Shown piece after piece: positions 25,360 through 33,599 of a stretch of 64,000 nt of DNA. The notes under the pieces are model-generated. The model ran no database searches, had not been told where the DNA came from, and saw only the letters and a list, made by a program, of their open reading frames with translations. This stretch comes from Pseudobacter sp. (GTDB taxonomy: Bacteria > Bacteroidota > Bacteroidia > Chitinophagales > Chitinophagaceae): positions 1 to 64,000 of the forward strand of contig JAFIGX010000016.1 of the NCBI GenBank assembly GCA_017849455.1. The letters run 5' to 3'. A program made the position numbers and the translations under genes. Position 1 is the stretch's first letter, and every line of letters starts with the position of its first letter.

Positions 25360-26441
25360 AGTTCAATACCGATATAAGCTGCTATCGATTGCAAAGAAGC
25401 GAACACTGATCGATCTACGGGGATACCTTCTTCCATCCTCAATCTATATGCTTCCCGTTCAGGATCACCGGGAATCAATACAGGTGGTTTGCCCGGTTGC
25501 GCTTTGGTACGCCGCATTGTTGCCACCCATTCATCCACCTCTTTTTTGAATTCAACCGGATCACGGAAACCTTCAATATCGAGGGCCCCGAAAAAATGAC
25601 CGATCCCCTTTCCCACCAGCTTCGACGAAGGCGCCACATGGATCGCAAAAGGAATTGCATAAGGTCCCCAGTTGGCGCCGCTCAGTACGGCCGACAATAT
25701 ATCAACCATCACAGCCAGGCAATAGCCTTTATGGCCACTTCCTTCAGCAATGCTTCCCAATGGCAGGAGCGCACCGCCTTCTATCATTTCAGTAGGATCA
25801 TTGGTAGGATGGCCCTCCCTATCGATGCACCATCCATCAGGCATCGCCTCTCCCTTGCGTTGCGCGATCTCTACCTTACCATAAGAAACGGCACTCGAAG
25901 CAAGATCGATGATGACAGGAGGTTCCCTGAAACCCGGAAATGCTATGGCGACCGGGTTCGTGCCAAGCATTTTTTCGGACCCATTGAAAGGGGCCACCCC
26001 TGCCGTGGTATTTGTCATGGATAACCCGATGAGGTTTTGCTGCAAGGCCATTACGGGATAATATCCGGCAGCACCATAATGATTGGTATTGCAAACGCTC
26101 ACCCAGCCGGAACCAAAGACCTTTGCCCGCTCCATGGCGGTCAGCATGCATTTGGGACCTACCACTAGCCCCAGTCCATTATCCCCATCGATCGTAGCAA
26201 CACTGCCTTTCTCCCGCACGATGCTGATCCTGGGAACAGGATTGATCCGCTTCGAGCGGAGCAGGTCGAAATAAGTTTTAAGGCGAGCAATGCCATGTGA
26301 ATCTATTCCATGCTCATCACTGTAGGCCAATACATCCGCGGCCAGCACTGCATCTTCAGCAGGCACGCCAAAAAATTCGAAAACCTGCGTCGAGAACTGA
26401 CGCAGGCTTTCAGGTCGGATCAAAACACTAGAATTGTTCAT
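25347..26441 (-). CDS. Ldh_2 (malate/L-lactate dehydrogenase) family oxidoreductase
   Basis: The 364-residue protein has family landmarks: VLAYSDEHGIDSHGIARL (catalytic-histidine region), CNTNHYGAAGYYPVMALQ, GLSMTNTTAGVAPFNGSEKMLGTNPVAIAFPG and GSGHKGYCLAVMVDILSAVLSG. These NAD(P)-dependent enzymes reduce 2-oxo acids; known members act on malate, sulfolactate, ureidoglycolate and 2,3-diketo-L-gulonate. It is the last gene of the long minus-strand locus, 27 bp after a Gfo/Idh/MocA gene. With the uronate-type transporter and lyase in the locus, a sugar-acid substrate is more likely than lactate (inference). Confidence 0.92.
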   Translation of the reverse strand: MNNSSVLIRPESLRQFSTQVFEFFGVPAEDAVLAADVLAYSDEHGIDSHGIARLKTYFDLLRSKRINPVPRISIVREKGSVATIDGDNGLGLVVGPKCMLTAMERAKVFGSGWVSVCNTNHYGAAGYYPVMALQQNLIGLSMTNTTAGVAPFNGSEKMLGTNPVAIAFPGFREPPVIIDLASSAVSYGKVEIAQRKGEAMPDGWCIDREGHPTNDPTEMIEGGALLPLGSIAEGSGHKGYCLAVMVDILSAVLSGANWGPYAIPFAIHVAPSSKLVGKGIGHFFGALDIEGFRDPVEFKKEVDEWVATMRRTKAQPGKPPVLIPGDPEREAYRLRMEEGIPVDRSVFASLQSIAAYIGIELPVS

Positions 26442-26468
26442 CGATTGCTATTGTTCCAGAAAACCTTC

Positions 26469-27464
26469 TTATGGTAATATTTGTTCCCATTTTTTTTCTT
26501 TTGCGCTTTGCACCACCGCTTCGATCACTTTCATATTGTTCACGGCATCTTCGAGTGGCACCGGTACCGGCCCATCCTGCAGAATAGCTTTGGAAAAAGA
26601 ATCGCCCTGGAGCGTGTATTGATTGACGGGGTCAAACGAAAATTCTTCGGTGCCTGATTTCGAATGCAGCCAGATCCGGGTGGCTTTATCGGGCGGGGCA
26701 TTGGCAGGTATCTCGATCTCTATCCTTGCTTCAGTGCCCAGGATATTGACCCGCTGATATGGCATGAGCCTGGTTGAGCAGGTGAAGACGGAAGTACCCG
26801 TTGCAAAATCGAGCACGCCTGAAGCCAGCGTATCTGTTTGCGTTACCGGATCATATTCCAGCTTACCGCTCACGCGGACCGGCTCCTGCCCGAAAATGAA
26901 CCTGGCCCATGAAATGCAATAACAGCCTATGTCCATCAGGCCACCCCCGCCTGCTTCCTTGCGGTTGCGGATATTATTGGGATCTACATTGTGATAGGAG
27001 AAAAAAGTGTCCATGGTGCGCAGTTCACCGATCCTGCCTTGTTGCACCCATTGTTTGGCATGCACCCATTGCGGATGAAAGCGATACATAAAGGCTTCCA
27101 TCACTTTCAGTTTGGGATGGCGGTCGGCAGCTTCCTGTAATTGTTTTGCTTCAGCCACAGAAAGTCCGATCGGTTTCTCACACAGAACATGTTTTCCCGC
27201 TTCGATGGCGCGAAGCGCCCATGGCACATGCAGGTCATTTGGCAGCGGTATATACACGGCATCGATGGAAGTATCTTCCAGTAATTCCTCATAAGAAGCA
27301 AAAACTTTGGGAATTCCAAGTTGCCTGGCTGTACGTTGACCAAGCTCTTTATCCCGCGAAGCGATTGCCACTACGTTGCAGTGATCACCGGCCTGCATGG
27401 CAGGTATCACCTTTTCACGTCCGATCTTAGCTGTACTCAAAACGCCCCAATTAACTTTTGCCAT
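26469..27464 (-). CDS. Gfo/Idh/MocA-family oxidoreductase (cytoplasmic)
   Basis: The protein has 331 residues from the ATG at 27464; the frame runs to 27503, but the Rossmann strand begins right at MAKVNWGVLSTAKIGREKVI. It has the family lysine motif LCEKPIGLSVAEAKQL, and a C-terminal beta-sheet domain with VMEAFMYRFHPQW and GGGGLMDIGCYCISWARF. There is no signal peptide, unlike the 28566-29942 relative. Substrates of the family are sugars and inositols oxidised or reduced with NAD(P). It is the third such enzyme in this locus. Confidence 0.92.
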   Translation of the reverse strand: MAKVNWGVLSTAKIGREKVIPAMQAGDHCNVVAIASRDKELGQRTARQLGIPKVFASYEELLEDTSIDAVYIPLPNDLHVPWALRAIEAGKHVLCEKPIGLSVAEAKQLQEAADRHPKLKVMEAFMYRFHPQWVHAKQWVQQGRIGELRTMDTFFSYHNVDPNNIRNRKEAGGGGLMDIGCYCISWARFIFGQEPVRVSGKLEYDPVTQTDTLASGVLDFATGTSVFTCSTRLMPYQRVNILGTEARIEIEIPANAPPDKATRIWLHSKSGTEEFSFDPVNQYTLQGDSFSKAILQDGPVPVPLEDAVNNMKVIEAVVQSAKEKKWEQILP

Positions 27465-27483
27465 ATCCTTCCATTTTGGTTTA

Positions 27484-27583
27484 CCACAAAGGCTCAAAGG
27501 CACAAAGAAAATGAAGTAACCTATTCAGGTTAATATCTGATATCTGATCGATGGTTACTTTGTGCCTTCGTGTCTTCGTGGTC
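27484..27583. repeat. Imperfect inverted repeat (CCACAAAGGC...GCCTTCGTGG words)
   Basis: The left part (ACCACAAAGGCTCAAAGGCA, 27483-27502, then CAAAG and GAAGTAAC) is mirrored by GTTACTTTGTGCCTTCGTGT and CTTCGTGGT at 27554-27582. It uses the same vocabulary as 8290-8498. It lies in the gap between two minus-strand genes of the locus and could mark an internal transcript end. Confidence 0.8.
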
Positions 27584-27622
27584 CAACATTTCTAATTGAT
27601 ACACTACCCGATTTTAATATTC

Positions 27623-28072
27623 TCAATTCTTCTCTCCTTTTTCACCTTTATCTCCTTTATCTCCTTTCTTTCCTTTCTTATCTTTCTTTTCATTCCCTTC
27701 TTTTTCCTTATCCTTGTCTTTGTCTTCGTCCTTATCGTCTTTCTTCTTCTTCAATGTATCGTAAAACGCATTTACTTTTTTAGCCTGATCGGCCCCTACT
27801 GCGGCTTCGATCTTTTTCTGTTTCTGCTCATTGAGCTCTTTGTACTTTGCCTTCTTATCGGCTTCGCTGAGATTGGTATCCGACTTGATCGCCTTCAGCT
27901 TTGGTCTGAATTCATCTTCAATGGCCATGACGGAATTGATCTGCTCATCGGACAGTTTCACTTCCTCTTTAAGACCGTTCCTGATCTGGGCCTTCTTTTC
28001 AGAAGCACGCTGTGCTGAAGCAAATGATATCGTGGTCAACAGAACGAAGACCGATAAAATAAGTCGTTTCAT
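27623..28072 (-). CDS. Small secreted protein with a highly charged Lys/Asp/Glu tail
   Basis: The 149-residue protein has a signal peptide (MKRLILSVFVLLTTISFASAQ). A helical middle (residues ~25-105; LKEEVKLSDEQINSVMAIEDEFRPKLKAI, SEADKKAKYKELNEQKQKKIEAAVG) resembles the Spy/CpxP or DUF4890-like periplasmic helical proteins. A ~40-residue tail made almost only of K, D, E and G follows (KKKKDDKDEDKDKDKEKEG, ending GDKGEKGEKN). The function is unknown; a periplasmic chaperone or cation-binding role is possible. It sits inside the minus-strand locus with 46 bp to its upstream neighbour. Confidence 0.75.
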   Translation of the reverse strand: MKRLILSVFVLLTTISFASAQRASEKKAQIRNGLKEEVKLSDEQINSVMAIEDEFRPKLKAIKSDTNLSEADKKAKYKELNEQKQKKIEAAVGADQAKKVNAFYDTLKKKKDDKDEDKDKDKEKEGNEKKDKKGKKGDKGDKGEKGEKN

Positions 28073-28118
28073 TGTTTACTGTTTTAATGGTTAAAGAATA
28101 GTGATATATTAAACTGGA

Positions 28119-28559
28119 TTAGTTTGTTTGTAAAGCCCGTTGTACGATCTCTATATCGGTAGCGCTCCGGAAACCGCTGAAACCGACCGAGAGCATAGCG
28201 CCATCCGGTAAATGAATGGGTTGGCCGCCCTCCCATCCTATATAATCCGGCCTCTTGATACCGAACTGCGCTTCGTCGATCTCTCCGCTGAATGCCATCC
28301 GTTCAAATTCGCCGGTGCGGATACCCGTTATCCAAACCTGGCTTGCCTTCATCCATGCCACCCTGTACCGTTCCCTGGCCATGATCTTATCTTCTCCAAA
28401 CATTTGCCCGTAAACACGCCCTTCCTGATCGATGATACAGATAGCGATCCCTCCTTTTGCTTTGGCCCGGTCTTCTTCCTGCTGCATGTAAACCGGGACC
28501 AGTCTTTTCACTTTTTCGATCAGTGCAGCGACGAAATCGGCCAGTTCCTGTCGTTCCAT
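28119..28559 (-). CDS. GlcG/HbpS-like (haem-degrading domain) protein
   Basis: The 146-residue protein resembles the GlcG/HbpS family: an N-terminal helix (AALIEKVKRLVPVY), the strand GGIAICIIDQEGRVYGQMF, a helix with conserved Lys/Ala (VAWMKASQVWITGIRTGEF) and the final GAMLSVGFSGFRSATDIEIVQ. Members bind haem or cobalamin, or accompany sugar-acid oxidation operons; the ligand here is unknown. It has no signal peptide. It starts 6 bp after the stop of the lipoprotein oxidoreductase, so translation is probably coupled. Confidence 0.65.
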   Translation of the reverse strand: MERQELADFVAALIEKVKRLVPVYMQQEEDRAKAKGGIAICIIDQEGRVYGQMFGEDKIMARERYRVAWMKASQVWITGIRTGEFERMAFSGEIDEAQFGIKRPDYIGWEGGQPIHLPDGAMLSVGFSGFRSATDIEIVQRALQTN

Positions 28560-28565
28560 AGATTA

Positions 28566-29942
28566 CTATTGTTTTCCATTTTTCTTTGCCAGCTCAAGTG
28601 CTTCCGTGGTCACATAATACTTGGCTAAAATATTAGGTATTTCCCAAACGGGCATGTTACCATTTTTCAGAAAGCCCAGGAATTTTTCAGTGACACGCGC
28701 AAAATGCGCTTCATGGCCTTCCTTGTATTTTTCAGGGATGGTGATCTCCCAGTTGGTCCCCGATCTTTTCAAGGCAATGCCCGGGTATTTCGCTTCGATC
28801 GCCTTGAATTTTTCCTGTACTTGTGCAGTATAAGCAGTATCGGCATTGTCATTCGGTTCAATATACAATACCGGTTTGAATTGCTGCGCTGCGCCCTGCC
28901 GGATGACCAGGCTGGACTTTGTTCCTCTCAGGATGGCATAGTGAGAATCGCCGGCGCCGTCAGGCGCCTTATAATCCCATTTGGCCGTAACAGAGACATG
29001 GATACCCTTCAGCCGGTAATTGATCGATCCATTGGCAAACACCTGGAGGATACTGTCTTTCACGATATTTCCCTTTAAATGATCCGGGAAGCGCTGCGCT
29101 TTGGTGATGGCGCTGAACTGAGAAAGGGTCATATCGGTGCTCCAGCGTTTGGCGCTACTCACGGTAATGTCTTTTTCATAGTTGATGGTCTGTTCAGGAA
29201 AGCAGGCCCACTGCACCAAATCGATGAGATGGGTGGCCACATCTGCAATGCCTTCTCCCTGCTGGGATACATCCATGAACCAGGAGGGCCTGGTAAGGAT
29301 ATTGCCCGATACATATTTGTAGAAATAATGCACACTCTCCATTTCAACGGCCGGAGTTTTCTCCGACCCCTGTTGCAAAGTGCCGAAAATTTCAGGCGTC
29401 ATCGCCAGTTCCCGTTGGAGCATATTGGTGATCTCGTAGCGCTCCGTCATGATATCGTAGAGCTGCACTTTTTTCTCTATAGCCGTTGTGTAGGCTTTTT
29501 TGAGCAATTCGAAATGGGGCTTGTCGATGGCCATGGGCTTGTCGGCCAACACATGCAGCCCACCTTCGACCGACTGGTTGATGTATTCGGTCTTATTCTT
29601 ATTATTACCGGCGATCACTACCACATTCCCTTTTTTTTCGGCAAGCATTTTCGCCAGGAAATCATCGCCAAGGTAAACCTGTTCATTCCAGTGCGTGGGG
29701 TTCTCCGGGCGCTGGTTATAAGCTTTGATCTTATCGAGGTGCAGCTTTACATCAGGGCCATCGGGCGCATATACGTATACGCTCGAATTGACACCTTCAT
29801 ACATGGATTTCTGGACAAGGGCCGCGTGAAAATGTCCCGGGTCGAGGGTGATCAGCCGAACGGCCGGCGGTTCGGGTTGCTTGGGGGTCTGACACGAAAT
29901 TACCATCATGATCGACATACAATAACAGAAATTCTTCATCAT
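28566..29942 (-). CDS. Lipoprotein Gfo/Idh/MocA-type oxidoreductase with Oxidoreduct_C-like domain
   Basis: The 458-residue protein carries a lipoprotein signal with cysteine at VISCQTP, so it acts outside the cytoplasm. The Rossmann domain is altered: LITLDPGHFHAALVQKSMY replaces the usual GxGxxG strand. The family motif is kept as HVLADKPMAIDK, followed by IMTERYEITNMLQREL. The C-terminal part (YYKYVSGN-type region, GEGIADVATHLIDLVQW, DSHYAILRGTKSSLVIRQG) matches the putative oxidoreductase C-terminal family seen in Bacteroidota. Exported members probably carry their nicotinamide cofactor tightly bound. Together with the secreted DUF1080 and isomerase-fold proteins it suggests periplasmic oxidation of a sugar. 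Confidence 0.85.
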   Translation of the reverse strand: MMKNFCYCMSIMMVISCQTPKQPEPPAVRLITLDPGHFHAALVQKSMYEGVNSSVYVYAPDGPDVKLHLDKIKAYNQRPENPTHWNEQVYLGDDFLAKMLAEKKGNVVVIAGNNKNKTEYINQSVEGGLHVLADKPMAIDKPHFELLKKAYTTAIEKKVQLYDIMTERYEITNMLQRELAMTPEIFGTLQQGSEKTPAVEMESVHYFYKYVSGNILTRPSWFMDVSQQGEGIADVATHLIDLVQWACFPEQTINYEKDITVSSAKRWSTDMTLSQFSAITKAQRFPDHLKGNIVKDSILQVFANGSINYRLKGIHVSVTAKWDYKAPDGAGDSHYAILRGTKSSLVIRQGAAQQFKPVLYIEPNDNADTAYTAQVQEKFKAIEAKYPGIALKRSGTNWEITIPEKYKEGHEAHFARVTEKFLGFLKNGNMPVWEIPNILAKYYVTTEALELAKKNGKQ

Positions 29943-29974
29943 TCTTCAATACTGTTTACAATTATATTTAATAT

Positions 29975-31348
29975 TTATGATCGCCCGTGTTTGATGACCA
30001 CGGGGTCCATTTTCGGTACCAGCAGCCGGAACATGATGAACCAGGCAACCAGGTAACCCAGACCACAAAATACAAACATTATGTAGTAACCTGTCTGGAT
30101 CTCGCCCAATGCTTTGTAATGATCGAACAAAAGCCCGGCGGTCTTAGCCACCAGCATACCTCCCAACCCTCCCGCCATTCCGCCGATGCCCACCACAGAT
30201 GCCACAGAGCTCTTGGGGAACATATCCGAGACCGTAGTGAAAAGGTTGGCCGACCATGCCTGGTGCGCAGAAGCTGCAATACCGATGATCACGATGGCAT
30301 ACCACATCTGGAAGGCGCCGGCAGACTGCGATACGATCACCAGCAAAGGGAAAAAGGCATAGATCAGCATGGAGCCCTTTCTGGCCTTTACGATACTCCA
30401 GCCTTTTGCTTTTACGAACCACATCGGAAGCCATCCGCCGATCACACTGGCCACACCGGCCAATGTATACACGAATGCGATCGGGAGACTTACCTGCATA
30501 CCGGTGAGCTTGTATTCGGAACCGAGAAAAGCCGGTAACCAGAACAGGAAGAACCACCAGATGCCATCCGTTAAAAACTTACCTGCCACAAAAGCCCATG
30601 TTTGTTTATACTTCAGCAGGGCCGACCAGGATATCTTCGGCCCGTCCGGTTTTTCGGTAGCAACTTCACTATTGGCTGCATCGCTATCACTGTTGATATA
30701 ATCCAGTTCTCTCTTCGAAAGTTTTTTATGTTTCGATGGGATCTCATACATCATGAACCAAAAGATCAGCCAGATGAAACCGATGGCGCCGATGGCAATG
30801 AAGGCGATCTTCCAACTGTAATTGATGGCCAGCCAGGGGACCACGATCGGCGCAATGATGGCGCCCACATTGGTCCCGGAATTAAAAATACCACCAGCAA
30901 AAGCCCTTTCCTTGCGCGGGAACCATTCAGCCACTGTTTTAAACGCGGCCGGGAAGTTTCCTGCTTCAGTAACTCCCAGGAAAGCACGGTATCCCATGAA
31001 ACTGAACACACCTGTCGCCAATGCATGCAACATGCAGGCGATGCTCCAAAGCATCAGGGTGATGGCATATCCCAGTTTCGTTCCGATCTTGTCGATGATC
31101 CGCCCTGCCCCTATCATCCCCATTGCATAGGCGAACTGGAAGGCGATCACGATATTGGAATAATCCGATTCCTTCCAGTTGAATTCCTTTTCCAGCGTGG
31201 GTTTGAGAAGGCTGATCACCTGCCTGTCGAGATAATTGATAGTAGTGGCGAAAAATACCAGCGAACAGATCGTCCAGCGGTAGTTCCCGATCTTACCGAT
31301 GACCTTCGTTGCCGTTGTCGATGCAGGTCTTTCTGCGGTTGGTATCAT
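29975..31348 (-). CDS. MFS transporter, hexuronate (ExuT)/anion:cation symporter type
   Basis: The 457-residue protein should have 12 transmembrane helices. The N-terminal pattern NYRWTICSLVFFATTINYLDRQVISLLKPTL, FGYAMGMIGAGRIIDKIGTK-like loop 2-3, GVTEAGNFPAAFKTVAEWFPRKERAFA and GIFNSGTNVGAIIAPIVVPW are typical of the ExuT/GudP branch that imports hexuronates and related sugar acids with protons. This fits the alginate-lyase-like domain in the same locus. It lies between two Gfo/Idh/MocA genes, with 32 bp to the downstream one and 49 bp to the upstream one. Confidence 0.93.
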   Translation of the reverse strand: MIPTAERPASTTATKVIGKIGNYRWTICSLVFFATTINYLDRQVISLLKPTLEKEFNWKESDYSNIVIAFQFAYAMGMIGAGRIIDKIGTKLGYAITLMLWSIACMLHALATGVFSFMGYRAFLGVTEAGNFPAAFKTVAEWFPRKERAFAGGIFNSGTNVGAIIAPIVVPWLAINYSWKIAFIAIGAIGFIWLIFWFMMYEIPSKHKKLSKRELDYINSDSDAANSEVATEKPDGPKISWSALLKYKQTWAFVAGKFLTDGIWWFFLFWLPAFLGSEYKLTGMQVSLPIAFVYTLAGVASVIGGWLPMWFVKAKGWSIVKARKGSMLIYAFFPLLVIVSQSAGAFQMWYAIVIIGIAASAHQAWSANLFTTVSDMFPKSSVASVVGIGGMAGGLGGMLVAKTAGLLFDHYKALGEIQTGYYIMFVFCGLGYLVAWFIMFRLLVPKMDPVVIKHGRS

Positions 31349-31397
31349 GAGATCAGCTCAGTTTTTAAAGAATGAAAAAAATGATGAAGGCAATGCC

Positions 31398-32579
31398 TCA
31401 TAAAATACTCACAGGTACTGCGGCCCCCTTCCTTTCGGCAGAAACATAACCGGCATAGATGGTGGCGATGGTATCCGATGCCAGGCTGCTATTGCTTTCA
31501 ATGGGATCGCCAAATGCAGCCGTTCTGTAAAAGGCGTTCATCTCATGCTGGTAGCCGTGGAACCAGCCTTCATCGGGCGAAATGAAAGACCAGCCTTGTT
31601 TGGTTTCGGTCTTCTCCACTACATACACGTCTTTATAATACTGCCCGTCTGGTGTATAGGTCTTCATCGAATCGTTATGGCTCATCTGGCATTTCGTTCT
31701 GTGATTGCTGGTATTGATCTCTATCCAGTTATTAACGCCGCCGAGCACCAGTTCACTGGCGAAGAGGCTGGCGATGGCGCCATCTTCGAATTCGATATGC
31801 ATCAGGGAGAAATCCTCTATGTCTTTATAATGCGTCTGCAGAAACCCTTCATTCCTGTAACCAGGCATCCTGGTGATGGCATGGGTGCGGGCAGATATGG
31901 TTTTGGGCCTGATCGGTTGTCCATTTCGCACGCGGCCCTCCACATGTTTGAAATAGATAGCCACCGCCAATGGATGGCAACCCTTGCCGATCATGGAGCC
32001 GCCACCTGAATATTTCCATTGTCCATAAGCGAGGGAATGAGAGCCCGAATGCGATTGTTCTCCGTGCATCCACAGTATCTGCGGTTTCGTTTTCTCGATG
32101 ATCTCCCGCTCTTTCTGTATGGCAGGCGCATAGATCCAGTTCTCTGCATACATGATCTTTCCTTTGCTGGCCTTCTCTGCAGCCAGCATCCTTTCGATGC
32201 TGCTCAGTGTATGGGCCAGCCCTTCTTCACGCGAAAAGTTATCGCCGTTGAAGCCTTCGCTCCCATCACCGAAATAACCGGTCAATGGTTTTTCCACGAT
32301 CACATGCTTATCCTGCTTCAGTGCTGCCACCACAATTGGTTCATGGGTAATAGGCGGTGTGCACACATGCACCACGTCGGCATTGGCGATCAGTTCGTCG
32401 AGGGTGCCGACCGCTTTTAGATTTCTCAGTGAAGTATATTCTTTCAGTTCTTTTTCTGCAACGGAGTATACTCCTGTTACCTCGACCCTGGTGGAGAAAA
32501 CATGTTGTAATGCATCGTAATGAAACCTTGCGGCAAAGCCTGAGCCAACAATGCCAGCCCTGATCAATTTCTTTTCCAT
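31398..32579 (-). CDS. Gfo/Idh/MocA-family oxidoreductase (cytoplasmic)
   Basis: The 393-residue protein begins with a Rossmann motif (IRAGIVGSGFAARFHYDAL). It has the conserved VIVEKPLTGYFGDGSEGF region with a glycine-rich insertion, a YAENWIYAPAIQKEREI stretch and the catalytic-domain segment GGGSMIGKGCHPLAVAIYF with its histidine. No signal peptide is present. The substrate is a sugar or sugar derivative by family. It starts 12 bp after the end of the downstream sugar isomerase-fold gene, so the group is one operon. Confidence 0.9.
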   Translation of the reverse strand: MEKKLIRAGIVGSGFAARFHYDALQHVFSTRVEVTGVYSVAEKELKEYTSLRNLKAVGTLDELIANADVVHVCTPPITHEPIVVAALKQDKHVIVEKPLTGYFGDGSEGFNGDNFSREEGLAHTLSSIERMLAAEKASKGKIMYAENWIYAPAIQKEREIIEKTKPQILWMHGEQSHSGSHSLAYGQWKYSGGGSMIGKGCHPLAVAIYFKHVEGRVRNGQPIRPKTISARTHAITRMPGYRNEGFLQTHYKDIEDFSLMHIEFEDGAIASLFASELVLGGVNNWIEINTSNHRTKCQMSHNDSMKTYTPDGQYYKDVYVVEKTETKQGWSFISPDEGWFHGYQHEMNAFYRTAAFGDPIESNSSLASDTIATIYAGYVSAERKGAAVPVSIL

Positions 32580-32591
32580 ATTTATTGGGTG

Positions 32592-33566
32592 TTATTTAAA
32601 CTCAGCGTCCATGGCTGTTCTTACTTCTTTCAAAAAGGCCGGCACCAGTGTATAAGGATCATAGGGCCTTGAAGTGGCTGTTGTATCTTTTTCCTTGTCT
32701 TTTTTCTTCTTATTGCCTCCTGCTGCAGAGAGTGTTTCTATCGGCAGGTATCCCCTGTAGCCGCTTTTCCTGATGATCTTCATGAGACGGGGAACATCTG
32801 TCCTGACCGTGCTGGCTGCGCCGAACACACTTTCCTTCACCTGGAAATTGACGGCCCAGGGCATTACTTTCTCGATATCGACATAAGGATCGGGAGTGAT
32901 GAAATAACCAGTATCCACGATGATGCCGAACCAGTCGGACCCAACGGTCTTTACGAGCTGAATGGTTTGATCGGCTGTCTTGAGGAAGTCACCATGATTT
33001 TGAACGCCTATAAAAACGCCTTTGGTCTTTGCATAATCGGCGCATTCCCTGATGCTGGTGGCCATATATATTGCAATGCTGTCCCATTTGTTTTCATAAC
33101 CTGCCGGAATATTGCCGGAGAATATCCGCAACACGGGAGCGCCCAGTTTGGCGGCCACATCGATCCATTCTTTTACATGCTTTACATCGGCGGCCCTTTT
33201 GGAAGGATCGGGATTGGCGAAATCATTTCTTACTCCTGTGCCGCTGATATCGAGGCCCAATACATGTGCCCTTCTTTTGATGCTGTTGATAAAGGCATCA
33301 TCGGGTACGGCCGGATAGCCGGGGAAAAAATAACCGGTAAGGTCTACTGCATCGAAATTATTCTGCGCAGCAAAATCGAGCAGTTGGAACAGTGTCATGC
33401 CTTCACCACGGCCTTTGATATGATCGTTCAGGGCCTTGGCAAATGAATAGGCATTGAGGCTTGTCTTGACATGAGCGCCGCCAACCCGTTCGATCTTTGT
33501 TTGAGCTGCTGCAGGCAGGATACACATTACGGTAAGGCATATCAGTAAATAGGTATAACGGATCAT
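32592..33566 (-). CDS. Secreted sugar phosphate isomerase/epimerase-fold (AP_endonuc_2 TIM barrel) protein, copy A
   Basis: The protein has 324 residues from the ATG at 33566, which begins a signal peptide (MIRYTYLLICLTVMCILPAAAQ). The TIM barrel has KTSLNAYSFAKALND, DAVDLTGYFFPGYPA, GLDISGTGVRNDFA, GVQNHGDF, IIVDTGYF and GYLPIETL; the His, Asp and final Glu are likely metal ligands. A Lys-rich insertion (GGNKKKKDKEKDTTATS) precedes the C-terminal helix. Related Bacteroidota proteins act as epimerases or hydratase/eliminases on (keto)sugars. It is roughly 70% identical by eye to the next gene upstream, a tandem duplicate, and both are exported. Confidence 0.88.
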   Translation of the reverse strand: MIRYTYLLICLTVMCILPAAAQTKIERVGGAHVKTSLNAYSFAKALNDHIKGRGEGMTLFQLLDFAAQNNFDAVDLTGYFFPGYPAVPDDAFINSIKRRAHVLGLDISGTGVRNDFANPDPSKRAADVKHVKEWIDVAAKLGAPVLRIFSGNIPAGYENKWDSIAIYMATSIRECADYAKTKGVFIGVQNHGDFLKTADQTIQLVKTVGSDWFGIIVDTGYFITPDPYVDIEKVMPWAVNFQVKESVFGAASTVRTDVPRLMKIIRKSGYRGYLPIETLSAAGGNKKKKDKEKDTTATSRPYDPYTLVPAFLKEVRTAMDAEFK

Positions 33567-33599
33567 ATTTTGTATTGATGTGGGTCGATGCATGATTTT

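Noticed and set aside
27596..28018. 140-codon plus-strand ORF predicted to be very hydrophobic (LSFLIFLFIPFFFLILVFVF)
   Set aside because: It is the complement of the Lys/Asp/Glu codons of the minus-strand secreted protein, which automatically gives a Phe/Leu/Ile-rich antisense frame.
29079..30056. 325-codon plus-strand ORF
   Set aside because: It lies antisense to the lipoprotein oxidoreductase gene, whose motifs and signal peptide are clear; the antisense product has His/Phe-rich shadow composition.
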